A stretch of 64,000 nucleotides of DNA, from NCBI GenBank assembly GCA_049340005.1, contig JBMPIY010000003.1; one strand, written 5' to 3'. Shown here piece after piece: positions 1 to 9,149 of the stretch; positions within the stretch are counted from its first letter, which is position 1; each line of letters starts with the position of its first letter. The notes beneath the pieces are model-generated. The model made no database searches. It was not told where the DNA came from and saw only the letters and a program-made list of their open reading frames with translations. The DNA is from CAXBDP01 sp963974465 (GTDB lineage Bacteria > Bacteroidota > Bacteroidia > Cytophagales > Cyclobacteriaceae). A program made the position numbers and the translations under genes.

Positions 1-1
1 C

Positions 2-241
2 TGCGAATACTTCATTACGAATTATCATCATTACACCGACAATCAGGAAACTGTTATCCATCCAAATGGAGATTTTAGAATCATAACGGTGGTAGCTGGT
101 GATGGTAATCTGGACTATGCGGGAGGAAAAATGGCCACCAAGGCTGGTGAAGTTTGGCTTATCCCGGCAAACTTAGATTATTGCCGAATCGCAACCAAAA
201 ACGAAATCAGCTTCCTTGAAACCTATATTGAGTTGAGTTAA
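2..241 (+). CDS. manA: Mannose-6-phosphate isomerase, C-terminal end (partial)
   Basis: Only the last 79 codons are in the window, and the reading frame is open from the left edge. The translation runs from CEYF through PNGDFRIITVVAG and AGEVWLIPANLDYC to a stop at 239-241. This fits the C-terminal cupin jelly roll of class I phosphomannose isomerases, where an 'ILTVVEG' strand is followed by a 'G..vLIPA' strand. The enzyme interconverts mannose-6-phosphate and fructose-6-phosphate. The catalytic N-terminal half lies outside the window, so the call rests on the last two strands; another cupin sugar isomerase cannot be excluded. One GCGGGAGG octamer lies inside it at 119. Confidence 0.65.
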   Translation, partial: CEYFITNYHHYTDNQETVIHPNGDFRIITVVAGDGNLDYAGGKMATKAGEVWLIPANLDYCRIATKNEISFLETYIELS

Positions 242-330
242 ATGGGGTTTAAAATCCTCCAAAATGAGAAAGAAAAGCCAATTCTCTAAAATCATCGGCT
301 TTATTGCCTAATCTACATTATCTTTAAACC

Positions 331-3123
331 ATGAGTAAGTCAGATAAAAAACTCTTTCTGCTGGATGCCATGGCTTTAATCTATAGAGCCCATTTTGCCT
401 TCAGCAAAAACCCAAGAATCAATTCGAAAGGCATGAGTACAGGAGCCGTATTAGGATTTACTAATACGCTCGTAGAAATATTGAGCAAGGAAAAACCTAG
501 CCACATAGCTGTAGCTTTTGACACCTCTGCACCTACTTTCCGTCACAAGGAATTTGTGACCTATAAAGCCAATCGCCAAGAGCAACCAGAGGATATCCAA
601 GTAGCCATCCCATGGGTAAAAAAACTCGTGAAAGCTTTTGATATCCCTTGCCTGGAATTAGACGGCTGGGAAGCTGATGACATTATTGGCACCATTGCCA
701 AAAAAGCTGCAAGAGAAAGCTTCACCGTTTATATGATGACCCCTGATAAGGATTTTGGTCAACTAGTCGAAGAAAAGGTATTCCTTTACAAACCCGCCTT
801 TATGGGCAATGGCGTTGACGTAATGGGAGTACCCGAAGTACTCAAAAAATGGGATATCGAACGTATCGATCAGGTGGTAGATATGCTCGGGCTTATGGGC
901 GATGCGGTAGACAATATACCGGGTATTCCGGGTGTGGGCGAAAAAACAGCCGTGAAATTCCTCAAAGAATATGGCTCCATCGAAAACCTTATTGAGCATA
1001 CGCATGAGCTCAAAGGCAAAATGAAGGAAAAGGTGATCGAAAATGCTGAATTAGCACTGCTTTCAAAAAAACTTGCCACTATTGATATTGATACGCCCGT
1101 AGAGTTTAACGAAGAAGCTTTGGTTTTCAACGGGCCAAATGTAGACGAAGTAAAAGCCATATTCGATGAATTGGAATTCCGAACCTTGTCCAAACGGATG
1201 TTTGGAACCGAAACTGCAAGCCCTACTGTAGAGCTTTCGGGTGAGCAGTTGGATATGTTTGCCACAGCTGCAAAAGAAGAAGAGCCAGAAGCAATTATCC
1301 CATCTGGAAAAGGCAGTATTGCCAATATTCCGCACGATTATATTCTGATAAATACGCCTGAGCTAATCAAAAGCTTAATTCATTATTTATCCATCCAAAA
1401 AGCATTTTGCTTTGATACTGAAACCACCGATTTGGATGCCATAGAAGCACAATTGGTAGGACTATCCTTTTCATACATTACCCATGAGGCATATTATGTC
1501 CCTGTGCCAGAAAAGCGGGAGGATGCCCAAAAGCTGCTTAGTCAATTCAAAGAAGTCCTCGAAAATCCGAGTATTCTGAAAATCGGACAAAACCTGAAAT
1601 ACGATATGTTGGTGCTCCGCAAGTACGATATCGATGTAAGCGGTCCGATTTACGACACCATGCTGGCGCATTACCTTATCGATCCGGAAACGAGACATGG
1701 TATGGATTATTTGGCAGAAACCTACTTGAATTATACACCAGTTTCCATCACCAAACTAATTGGTAAGAAAGGCAAAAACCAAGGCAATATGCGTGATGTC
1801 GCGCTGAAGGAAATCACAGAATACGCTGCCGAAGATGCCGATATCACACTGCAGTTGCATAAAGTGCTTGCGCCATTAGTTAAAAAAGACAATCAAGAAA
1901 AATTACTCAATGATGTGGAATTTCCTTTGGTGGAAGTGCTGGCTGCAATGGAATTTGAAGGCATTCGAGTGGATAAGGAAAACTTAGCCGAATTCTCTAA
2001 AGAACTGGAAGCTGAAATCGAAGCACTAGAAAAGGAGATTTACGAACTTGCTGGAGAGGAGTTTAATATTTCAAGTCCAAAGCAATTGGGTGAAATATTA
2101 TTTGATAAACTCAAAATAGAAGAGAAGCCAAAAAAAACCAAAACAGGTCAATATGCTACAGGGGAGGAGATTTTAAGCAGGTTGGCCATTATCCACCCGC
2201 TTCCTTCCAAGATTCTCGATATCCGTGAACTACAAAAATTGAAATCTACCTATGTTGATGCTTTGCCCAAATTGATTAGTCCAAGTGATGGTAGAGTGCA
2301 TACTTCTTTCAATCAAGCCGTAGCTGCAACGGGTCGCTTAAGCTCTACCAATCCCAATTTGCAAAACATCCCAATTCGTACCGATCGTGGCCGTCTTATT
2401 CGCAAGGCTTTCGTTGCTAGAGATGAAAATTACGTGCTCCTAGCTGCTGATTATTCACAAATAGAATTGCGTTTGATGGCCGCATTTTCAAAGGACGAAA
2501 CTATGGTGCAGGCTTTCAAAGAAGGGAAAGATATTCATGCCGCTACCGCAGCCAAAATCTTCAAAGTGCCATTGGAAGAAGTGGATGGCTCAATGAGAAG
2601 GAAGGCTAAAACAGCCAACTTTGGAATCATTTATGGTATTTCTGCATTCGGACTTTCACAGCGATTAGCTATTCCTAGAAAAGAAGCTGCTGAAATTATA
2701 GAAGCTTATTTTAGAGAATTTCCGGGCGTGAAACGCTATATGGACGATTGTATAGAAAAAGCGCGGGAGGTAGAGTATGTAGAAACAATTCTAGGCCGTC
2801 GCAGATATTTGCGAGACATAAACTCCCGCAATATGACCATGCGAGGATTTGCCGAGCGAAATGCCATCAACGCGCCATTGCAAGGTAGCGCCGCCGATTT
2901 GATAAAAATTGCGATGATAAACATCCACAAATGGATGAAGCAGGAAAAGCTAAAAAGCAAAATGATATTGCAAGTGCATGATGAATTGATCTTCGATGCG
3001 CATAAAGATGAAGTAGAGATATTGAAAAAGCATATTCCAAAACTGATGTCGGAGGCAATCAAACTAGAAATCCCTATATTGGTAGAGGCTGGTATTGGAA
3101 ATAATTGGTTGGAAGCTCATTAA
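331..3123 (+). CDS. polA: DNA polymerase I (5'-3' exo, 3'-5' exo, polymerase)
   Basis: This is a full-length 930-aa family A polymerase for gap filling and Okazaki fragment processing. Residues 1 to about 290 are the 5'-3' exonuclease: LLDAMALIYRAHFAF, the YKANRQ loop, PDKDFGQLV and a GIPGVGEKTA helix-hairpin-helix. Residues about 335-515 are a 3'-5' exonuclease that looks active, with the DTE motif in FDTETTDLD, NLKYD, and YAAEDAD. The polymerase has motif A (AADYSQIELRLM), motif B/O-helix (RRKAKTANFGIIYG) and motif C (LQVHDELIFD). The ATG at 331 gives the usual N-terminus. A TATCTTTA box ends 4 nt before it, so the transcript may have almost no leader. Two octamers lie in it (1515, 2763). 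Confidence 0.97.
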   Translation: MSKSDKKLFLLDAMALIYRAHFAFSKNPRINSKGMSTGAVLGFTNTLVEILSKEKPSHIAVAFDTSAPTFRHKEFVTYKANRQEQPEDIQVAIPWVKKLVKAFDIPCLELDGWEADDIIGTIAKKAARESFTVYMMTPDKDFGQLVEEKVFLYKPAFMGNGVDVMGVPEVLKKWDIERIDQVVDMLGLMGDAVDNIPGIPGVGEKTAVKFLKEYGSIENLIEHTHELKGKMKEKVIENAELALLSKKLATIDIDTPVEFNEEALVFNGPNVDEVKAIFDELEFRTLSKRMFGTETASPTVELSGEQLDMFATAAKEEEPEAIIPSGKGSIANIPHDYILINTPELIKSLIHYLSIQKAFCFDTETTDLDAIEAQLVGLSFSYITHEAYYVPVPEKREDAQKLLSQFKEVLENPSILKIGQNLKYDMLVLRKYDIDVSGPIYDTMLAHYLIDPETRHGMDYLAETYLNYTPVSITKLIGKKGKNQGNMRDVALKEITEYAAEDADITLQLHKVLAPLVKKDNQEKLLNDVEFPLVEVLAAMEFEGIRVDKENLAEFSKELEAEIEALEKEIYELAGEEFNISSPKQLGEILFDKLKIEEKPKKTKTGQYATGEEILSRLAIIHPLPSKILDIRELQKLKSTYVDALPKLISPSDGRVHTSFNQAVAATGRLSSTNPNLQNIPIRTDRGRLIRKAFVARDENYVLLAADYSQIELRLMAAFSKDETMVQAFKEGKDIHAATAAKIFKVPLEEVDGSMRRKAKTANFGIIYGISAFGLSQRLAIPRKEAAEIIEAYFREFPGVKRYMDDCIEKAREVEYVETILGRRRYLRDINSRNMTMRGFAERNAINAPLQGSAADLIKIAMINIHKWMKQEKLKSKMILQVHDELIFDAHKDEVEILKKHIPKLMSEAIKLEIPILVEAGIGNNWLEAH

Positions 3124-3161
3124 ACTCAACCATGCAAAAAGCGGAAAAAAATTGAATTAAG

Positions 3162-3950
3162 ATGGATTTAGACCTAAAAGGAAAACGAGCATTAGTTGGT
3201 GGATCTAGCCAGGGCATTGGCAAGGCAATAGCCATTGCATTGGCAAAATTGGGTGCTGATATTACCCTAATTGCCCGAAATGAAGACTCTCTAAAAACTG
3301 TTTTGAAAGAGCTTGATAGCCGAAATGGACAAAGGCATGATTATCTAGTTGCAGATTTCTTTCAACCAGAACAGGTGAAAAATGTTGTAAATGATTATCT
3401 AAATTCGGGAAAAGAAATCCATATCCTAATCAATAATACGGGTGGACCAAAAGCAGGCCAAGCAATTGATGCCTCTTTAGAGGAATTTAAGCAGGCATTT
3501 GACGCACACGTTATTTGCAATCAGATACTGACGCAAGCCGTGGTGCCAGGAATGAAAAAGGCTGGCTTTGGTCGAATAATTAATGTGATTTCTACTTCGG
3601 TGAAAATACCGATACAAGGCTTAGGTGTATCCAATACCATCAGAGGTGCGGTCGCAAGCTGGTCCAAAACAATGGCCAATGAATTAGGCGCTTTCGGAAT
3701 CACGGTAAACAATGTGCTACCGGGCTTCACCAAAACCTCCCGCTTGGATTCATTAATTGAGGGCAAGTCTAAAAAGCTATCTGCAAGTATTGAAGCTGTA
3801 GAAGAAAATATGAAAAGCAGCATTCCGGCCGGCCGCTTTGGCAGTGCAGAAGAGGTCGCAAATGTGGCTGCATTTTTAGCTTCACCTGCCGCCAGTTATG
3901 TTAATGGAGTAAATATTCCAGTAGATGGAGGGCGCACAGGCTCAATGTAA
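3162..3950 (+). CDS. Short-chain dehydrogenase/reductase, atypical active site
   Basis: This 262-aa Rossmann protein has the NAD(P)-binding turn VGGSSQGIGKAIA near the N-terminus, an NNTGG motif in place of NNAG, and a C-terminal VNGVNIPVDGG typical of classical SDRs. The catalytic YxxxK is not present. The corresponding segment reads VSNTIRGAVASWSKTMANELG, so the Tyr is Ser and the Lys is Arg. This SN..R pattern marks a known SDR subgroup that still has ITVNNVLPG after it. The substrate cannot be read from the sequence. It follows polA by 38 nt and is followed 1 nt later by the dipeptidase gene, so the two are probably cotranscribed with the aldehyde dehydrogenase. Confidence 0.85.
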   Translation: MDLDLKGKRALVGGSSQGIGKAIAIALAKLGADITLIARNEDSLKTVLKELDSRNGQRHDYLVADFFQPEQVKNVVNDYLNSGKEIHILINNTGGPKAGQAIDASLEEFKQAFDAHVICNQILTQAVVPGMKKAGFGRIINVISTSVKIPIQGLGVSNTIRGAVASWSKTMANELGAFGITVNNVLPGFTKTSRLDSLIEGKSKKLSASIEAVEENMKSSIPAGRFGSAEEVANVAAFLASPAASYVNGVNIPVDGGRTGSM

Positions 3951-3951
3951 T

Positions 3952-4950
3952 ATGGAAAAAAGCCCATTTCCTATATTCGACCTTCATTGTGATTTGCTCA
4001 GCTATCTTGCTCATCGTCCCGATCCTGATGCTTTTACTCCAGATCTTGGTTGTAGCATTCCCAATTTACGTCGTGGTAAAGTCCGATTTCAGGTGATGGC
4101 TATTTACAATAATGTATATGCAGAATCCGCAAAAATGGGCTTGAGACAAGCAGAAATTTTTAGGGATTTAGCCACTTTACATCCTGATTTTTTCTATCTG
4201 CCAAAAAACACTGACCAAATTCAAAAAGAACTTGATCTGCATCAAACAGCCATCGTTGCTGCCATAGAAAATGCTGCGGGAATTGCCACAGAGGAAATAC
4301 CCATTGAGCAGGCTTTTCAAAACTTGGAAAAAATCCTCCTTGCCACTCGTCGAATACTTTATATCAGCATGACTCACCATGGCGAAAATAGATTTGGTGG
4401 AGGCAATTATACCAAAGCTGGACTTAAAGAAGATGGCAAAAAACTGCTAGACTATATCAATGGCAAGCATATTTGCATCGATTTGTCACATACAAGTGAT
4501 GCACTGGCCGATGATATACTCAATTATATCCATCAAAAAAGACTCAACATTATCCCTATTGCGAGTCATTCCAATTTCAGGGAAGTATGGGATCATCCCA
4601 GAAACCTCCGCGATGAAACTGCCAAGGAGATTTATGCCATGGGCGGACTCATTGGGATTAATTTTGTGCGTGCATTTGTGGACAATGACAAGGCTGATAC
4701 CCTCCTCGATCATATTGAATATGGGCTCAAATTGGGTGGAGAAAGTAAATTGACTTTTGGAGCAGATTTCTTCTATACAGCCGACCATCCAGATCCAAAA
4801 CGGGTACCTTTTTATCATCAGGAGCACGAGGATGCTTCGAAGTATCAAGGCATTTTAGCACAACTTACCGAGCGAGGAATTTCGAAAGAGCAATTAGAAA
4901 AATTGGCTTATAAAAACGTTTTTTCTTTTATTGATAAATTATGGGTGTAA
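3952..4950 (+). CDS. Membrane dipeptidase (peptidase family M19)
   Basis: This 332-aa zinc dipeptidase-like protein shows the M19 motifs: FDLHCDLLSYL (HxD metal ligands) near the N-terminus, AIENAAG (bridging Glu), DLSHTSD and IASHSNFR (His ligands), then NLRDE and FGADFF. An upstream ATG at 3925 would overlap the SDR gene by 26 nt. The ATG at 3952, just after the SDR stop, gives MEKSPFPIFDLHCD and is preferred. No signal peptide is visible, so it is likely cytoplasmic. Family members hydrolyse dipeptides, some of them D-containing. A role next to an ALDH8-type dehydrogenase is unknown. Confidence 0.9.
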   Translation: MEKSPFPIFDLHCDLLSYLAHRPDPDAFTPDLGCSIPNLRRGKVRFQVMAIYNNVYAESAKMGLRQAEIFRDLATLHPDFFYLPKNTDQIQKELDLHQTAIVAAIENAAGIATEEIPIEQAFQNLEKILLATRRILYISMTHHGENRFGGGNYTKAGLKEDGKKLLDYINGKHICIDLSHTSDALADDILNYIHQKRLNIIPIASHSNFREVWDHPRNLRDETAKEIYAMGGLIGINFVRAFVDNDKADTLLDHIEYGLKLGGESKLTFGADFFYTADHPDPKRVPFYHQEHEDASKYQGILAQLTERGISKEQLEKLAYKNVFSFIDKLWV

Positions 4951-4985
4951 AACCCATCATTCGTTATTGAGAACCAAGGCAAGCA

Positions 4986-6428
4986 ATGCAAAAAATCGAA
5001 AACTATATAAACGGAGAGCTCAAAGCTCCAAAAAATGGCCAATATCTAAATAATATTCAGCCTGCCACAGGCGAAGTTTATAGCCTAATTCCCGATAGCG
5101 ATGAGCAAGATGTTGCTGAAGCGGTGGATGCGGCCAAGAATGTATTTTCATTATGGTCAACCATGCCCGTGCAAAAGCGGGTGGATATTTTAATGCGAAT
5201 TGCTTCACTTATTGAGCAGAACTTAGATGAACTTGCAATGGCCGAAAGTATCGATAATGGCAAAGCACTATGGCTAGCCAAGTCGGTAGATATTCCTAGA
5301 GCTGTAAGCAATTTTGAATATTATGCTACTGGCATTTTGCATTTCAATAGCGAGGCGCACTTTACAGACCAATCAGCCATCAATTACACGCAAAGAGTGC
5401 CATTGGGTGTAGTCGCTTGCATTAGCCCTTGGAACCTCCCGCTATATTTGTTCACTTGGAAAATAGCTCCTGCCTTGGCTTCTGGCAATACAGTGGTAGC
5501 AAAACCCTCTGAACTTACTCCGATGACGGCCTATTTGCTTAGCAAAATTTGCATAGAGGCCGGTTTGCCAGCAGGCGTTTTGAATATCATACATGGCTTA
5601 GGACCAAAAGCTGGTGAGCCTATGATTTCTCATCCCGATGTCAAAGCCATTTCATTTACTGGTGGCACACAAACGGGCAAACGCATAGCCGCTATTGCTG
5701 CTCCAGAATTTAAGAAACTATCTCTCGAACTGGGCGGCAAAAATCCGAATATCATCTTTGCAGATGCAGATTTTGATGAAGCCGTAATGGGCACTTTGAA
5801 GGCTGGGTTTAGCAACCAAGGACAGATTTGCTTGTGTGGCTCACGAGTGTATATACATTCTAGTATATATGAGAAATTTAAAAATGCTTTAGTAGAAAAA
5901 GTGGCTAGAATGAAAGTGGGAGATCCGATGGATGATAAAACCAGAGTGGGCGCTTTGGTATCGGAATCGCATATGCAAAAAGTACTTTCATACATCCAAT
6001 TGGCGCATGAAGAAGGCGGGAGGATATTGTGTGGTGGCGACAGAGTGATTTTGGATGGCAAACTTTCAGGTGGTTATTTTGTAGCTCCTACGATTGTAGA
6101 AGGCCTTGATATCGACTGCCGCACTAACCAAGAAGAAATATTCGGGCCAGTAGTAACCATTCAATCTTTTGAAACAGATGAGGAGGTATTGAGTTATGCA
6201 AATAAGAGTTCGTATGGATTATCCGCCACCATTTGGACTCAGAACCTAAAAAGAGCACACAACATTGCTCACAAACTCGATAGCGGCATAGTGTGGGTAA
6301 ATACCTGGCTATTACGAGATCTACGAACGCCATTCGGCGGGATGAAACAATCAGGAGTAGGGCGTGAAGGCGGAATGGAAGCCTTCAAATTTTTTACTGA
6401 AGAGAAAAATATTTGTATCAAATTATAA
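4986..6428 (+). CDS. Aldehyde dehydrogenase, 2-(amino/hydroxy)muconate semialdehyde type
   Basis: This 480-aa NAD-dependent aldehyde dehydrogenase has the oxyanion Asn in SPWNLPLYLFTWK, the general-base Glu in LSLELGGKNPN, and the catalytic Cys in GQICLCGSRVY. The C-terminal signature is TPFGGMKQSGVGREGG. The SPWNLPLYLFTWKIAPALA and GQICLCGSR variants are those of the ALDH8 group, which oxidises 2-aminomuconate or 2-hydroxymuconate semialdehydes. A RidA protein of the 2-aminomuconate-deaminase type lies at 23.0 kb. Together they would fit the kynurenine/3-hydroxyanthranilate route, but no oxygenase or decarboxylase of that pathway is in the window. The substrate is inferred. Two octamers lie in it (5435, 6016). 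Confidence 0.88.
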   Translation: MQKIENYINGELKAPKNGQYLNNIQPATGEVYSLIPDSDEQDVAEAVDAAKNVFSLWSTMPVQKRVDILMRIASLIEQNLDELAMAESIDNGKALWLAKSVDIPRAVSNFEYYATGILHFNSEAHFTDQSAINYTQRVPLGVVACISPWNLPLYLFTWKIAPALASGNTVVAKPSELTPMTAYLLSKICIEAGLPAGVLNIIHGLGPKAGEPMISHPDVKAISFTGGTQTGKRIAAIAAPEFKKLSLELGGKNPNIIFADADFDEAVMGTLKAGFSNQGQICLCGSRVYIHSSIYEKFKNALVEKVARMKVGDPMDDKTRVGALVSESHMQKVLSYIQLAHEEGGRILCGGDRVILDGKLSGGYFVAPTIVEGLDIDCRTNQEEIFGPVVTIQSFETDEEVLSYANKSSYGLSATIWTQNLKRAHNIAHKLDSGIVWVNTWLLRDLRTPFGGMKQSGVGREGGMEAFKFFTEEKNICIKL

Positions 6429-6444
6429 ATTAAAATTATCGACT

Positions 6445-7272
6445 ATGGATTTAGGATCATTCGACCCTCAAAAAATTAATGAATTAATATTAGAGTTTAT
6501 TATAGACTTTGGCCCGAAGTTGTTAGGTGCCATTCTTATCCTATTAATTGGTACATGGCTAATAGGAAAAATTGGCAACCTTATTAGAAAAGGTTTAGAT
6601 AAAGGCTCATTCGAGCCCTCACTAAAATCATTTTTGACTAGCCTAACTAGGTTTGCCTTGTATGTAATGTTGTTTATTACTGTATTGGGCACAGTTGGAA
6701 TTCCTATGACTTCCTTCTTGACTATTCTAGGCGCCGCAGGTTTGGCTATTGGTTTAGCCTTGCAGGGCAGTTTAAGTAATTTTGCGGGTGGAGTGTTGAT
6801 TTTGGCTTTTAAGCCATTTAGAATTGGCGATGTAATTGAAGCCCAAGGTGAGATTGGTACAGTTGAAAAAATAGATATACTACATACTAGACTCAATACC
6901 GCCGACAATAGAGAAATTATAATGCCCAATGGCTCATTGGCCAATTCCAATATCATTAACATTACAGCTCATCCAACGCGTAGAGTGGCATTCCCGGTTG
7001 GGATCTCCTATGATTCTGATATTAAGCAAGCACGAAAAATAATTGTAGACACTCTTTCCAAAGACCCAAGGGTATTGCCAGAACAAGGTGTACAAGTTGT
7101 GTTGACTGAGCTAGCAGATAGCTCCTTAAACTTAAGTGTAAGAGTTTGGGTAAATGCAGAAGATTTCTGGTCGATGACATTCGAAGGGTTAGAAGATATA
7201 AAAGAAGCATTAGATGCTGCCAATATCGAAATCCCATTCCCACAAAGAGATGTTCATATGAAACAACAATAG
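6445..7272 (+). CDS. mscS: Small-conductance mechanosensitive channel (MscS family)
   Basis: This 275-aa protein has three transmembrane segments: one in LGAILILLIGTWLIG, one in FALYVMLFITVLGTVGI, and the pore helix ILGAAGLAIGLALQGSLSNFAGG. After it come the beta domain (FKPFRIGDVIEAQGEIGTVEKI, IIMPNGSLANSNIIN) and a C-terminal alpha/beta domain. The glycine/alanine-packed pore helix is the MscS hallmark; the channel opens on membrane tension to release solutes. A longer reading from 6364 overlaps the ALDH C-terminus. The ATG at 6445, 17 nt after that stop, gives MDLGSFDPQK and the normal family length. Confidence 0.95.
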   Translation: MDLGSFDPQKINELILEFIIDFGPKLLGAILILLIGTWLIGKIGNLIRKGLDKGSFEPSLKSFLTSLTRFALYVMLFITVLGTVGIPMTSFLTILGAAGLAIGLALQGSLSNFAGGVLILAFKPFRIGDVIEAQGEIGTVEKIDILHTRLNTADNREIIMPNGSLANSNIINITAHPTRRVAFPVGISYDSDIKQARKIIVDTLSKDPRVLPEQGVQVVLTELADSSLNLSVRVWVNAEDFWSMTFEGLEDIKEALDAANIEIPFPQRDVHMKQQ

Positions 7273-7306
7273 ATTTTAAAAGAGTCTATTTTTGGATTAA
7301 AAGTTT

Positions 7307-7344
7307 GGCTTGTCGCTATTTGCAGTGACAAGCCTTTTCTTTTC
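7307..7344 (+). terminator. Intrinsic terminator after mscS
   Basis: An 11-bp stem (7307-7317 with 7324-7334, one G-U pair) closes a 6-nt loop and is followed by TTTTCTTTT. It lies 35 nt after the mscS stop. Confidence 0.85.
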
Positions 7345-7499
7345 CTCCCCCTTGACCAATTACAATAAATCTATAAATTGAAATTTCATTCCCTGAAATC
7401 AGATTTTCGAGAAATTTACTTCAATTAGAATTTAATAATTACTTTGCTCGTTTAGAGAAAATGGAAAATTTGGTATAGATACTGATAACAACAATTTAT

Positions 7500-7808
7500 A
7501 TGGAACCAAAGAAATCATTCAACGAGTTAATTGCGAATCCTAATTTGCCTGTATTGGTAGATTTTCACGCAACTTGGTGTGGGCCTTGCCAAGCATTGGC
7601 GCCGGTAATAAGTGATGTCGCTAAGGAATTTGGCGAAAAGCTGAAAGTGATCAAAATAGATGTGGACAAAAACCCTGCGGTGAGCCAGCAATTTCGGGTA
7701 CGTGGTGTGCCAACTCTTATATTATTTAAAGGTGGTGAAATCAAATGGCAACAATCAGGCATGATGACAAAAAGAGACCTTTCTGCTATATTGACCAAAT
7801 TTTTGTAG
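7500..7808 (+). CDS. trxA: Thioredoxin
   Basis: This 102-aa single-domain thioredoxin has the redox motif WCGPC in VDFHATWCGPCQALAP, the buried charge region KIDVDKNPAVS and the cis-proline loop VRGVPTLILFKGG. No signal peptide is present, so it is a cytosolic disulfide reductase. It ends 3 nt before the paraoxonase-like gene and the two probably share a transcript. The 227-nt gap upstream holds the mscS terminator and an AT-rich stretch; I see no clear TAnnTTTG box in it. Confidence 0.95.
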   Translation: MEPKKSFNELIANPNLPVLVDFHATWCGPCQALAPVISDVAKEFGEKLKVIKIDVDKNPAVSQQFRVRGVPTLILFKGGEIKWQQSGMMTKRDLSAILTKFL

Positions 7809-7811
7809 ATC

Positions 7812-8870
7812 ATGAAAAAAAGACTGCTGTTACTAATTGCAGTAATATTCGGAATTATCATTCTATTGATTGTAAAAGTATTGTATGATTTTGGAGCGTT
7901 CAGAAATCCTGCAAATAGCTACACAAGCAGCCTGACAATAGAAGGCGTAAAGGGCCCCGAGGATATCACCATAGATTACGATCGTAGTTTATTATTTATT
8001 TCATCGGACGATCGAAGAGCTCGGATGCTGGGCAAGGAAGTTAAAGGTGGCATTTATTCAATTGATCTGAAAAGTGAATCGCTCATACCAAAGAAAATCA
8101 GTCCCTCTTTAGATTTTGAATTCAACCCACATGGCATCTCCCTGTACAAAGGAGCACTTGGAATCACCAGACTATTTGTAATCAATCATCGAAGTTCTGG
8201 ACATTTTATTGAAATATTTGATTATAAAAATGGCCAATTACGTCATTTGGAAAGTTTAACGGGTCCAGAACTAAAAAGTCCAAACGATTTAGTAGCAGTT
8301 GGAATTAGAGCATTTTACTTCACCAATGATCACGGTATAGAGCAGGGTGTTAAAAGATTGATGGCAGACTTGCTAAAACAAGGAACAGCTTCTGTTGGCT
8401 ATTTCGACGGCAAATCTTACCGTATAGTTGCAGACCAACTTGATTATGCCAACGGCATCAACACTAGTCAAGATGGAGATATTGTATTTGTATCAGAAAC
8501 TACTGGAAAAAAAATCTCTGCATTCCAGCGTAGCTATACAAACGGCACATTGGAATTGCTTCATAGTATGAACTTGAACACAGGAGCAGATAATATCGAA
8601 ATAAACAAAGACGGAACTTTACTTGTAGCAGCACATCCAAATATGCTAGCGTTTATGCGACATGCTAAGAATCAAAAAAAGCATTCCCCTTCACAAATTC
8701 TACACTTCTCTTATAGCTCAATTGACGGCTTTTTAAACGTGAATGAAATCCTCACCGACGATGGAAAGAACCTATCGGGAAGCAGCACTGCTGCATATCA
8801 TGGCGGGAGGCTGTTTATCAGCAATGTGTTCGATCCAAAAATATTAGTGGTAACGATGAACTTGGAGTGA
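7812..8870 (+). CDS. Paraoxonase/arylesterase-like six-bladed beta-propeller lactonase
   Basis: This 352-aa protein has an N-terminal membrane anchor (LLLLIAVIFGIIILLIVKVL) and then a beta-propeller with PON-family calcium and catalytic motifs in order: GPEDITID (Glu-Asp), NPHGIS (His of the dyad), VINHR (second His), SPNDLVAVG (Asn-Asp), DYANGINTS (Asn) and TGADNIEI (Asp-Asn). Family members hydrolyse lactones and aryl esters at a calcium site. The anchor suggests an envelope location. It follows trxA by 3 nt. An IS1634-type element sits 15 nt after its stop and would separate it from the TonB receptor gene. A truncated near-identical copy lies at 16.58 kb. One octamer lies at 8803. Confidence 0.85.
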   Translation: MKKRLLLLIAVIFGIIILLIVKVLYDFGAFRNPANSYTSSLTIEGVKGPEDITIDYDRSLLFISSDDRRARMLGKEVKGGIYSIDLKSESLIPKKISPSLDFEFNPHGISLYKGALGITRLFVINHRSSGHFIEIFDYKNGQLRHLESLTGPELKSPNDLVAVGIRAFYFTNDHGIEQGVKRLMADLLKQGTASVGYFDGKSYRIVADQLDYANGINTSQDGDIVFVSETTGKKISAFQRSYTNGTLELLHSMNLNTGADNIEINKDGTLLVAAHPNMLAFMRHAKNQKKHSPSQILHFSYSSIDGFLNVNEILTDDGKNLSGSSTAAYHGGRLFISNVFDPKILVVTMNLE

Positions 8871-8885
8871 TCTGTCTATTCTTTT
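8784..8885 (+). repeat. 102-bp direct repeat, left copy (target duplication of the IS)
   Basis: This segment (last 87 bp of the PON gene plus 15 bp downstream) is repeated exactly at 10530-10631. The copies abut the inverted ends of the intervening element, as expected for a target site duplication. The IS1634 family is known for long, variable target duplications. Confidence 0.9.
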
Positions 8886-8990
8886 CCTGTTTTGTGCGCG
8901 ACGTCATCGCTTCAAATTATATATATTGATTATCAGTCACTTATGTTGCATAAATTTTGATTTTGGGTCACGCGGGTTTATTTTTGGGTT

Positions 8991-9149
8991 ATGTTCGTTC
9001 GCAAAAACACCAATAAGAGTGGTTCAGTAAGCATTCAAATTGCCCATAAGATTAACCGGAAGAATAAGGTGATTAAGACGGTAGGTATAGCCTATACTAA
9101 GCGAGAGGAGGATTTACTTATTTTACTGGCAAACAACGAGATAGATTGA
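8991..9149 (+). CDS. IS1634 transposase N-terminal segment, separate frame
   Basis: This 52-codon frame starts MFVRKNTNKSGSVSIQIAHK and continues NRKNKVIKTVGIAYTK. It matches the usual N-terminal strand of IS1634-family transposases ('VRKKKNKSG..S'). It stops at TGA 9147-9149. The main transposase frame is shifted by -1, is open from 9101, and overlaps it by about 46 nt. I see no canonical X XXY YYZ slippery heptamer in the overlap. It is either joined by a non-standard frameshift or is the 5' piece of a frameshifted gene. Confidence 0.6.
   Translation: MFVRKNTNKSGSVSIQIAHKINRKNKVIKTVGIAYTKREEDLLILLANNEID

Noticed and set aside
6364..6445. N-terminal extension of mscS from the ATG at 6364
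   Set aside because: It overlaps the ALDH C-terminus and adds residues without MscS features; the ATG at 6445 gives the family start.
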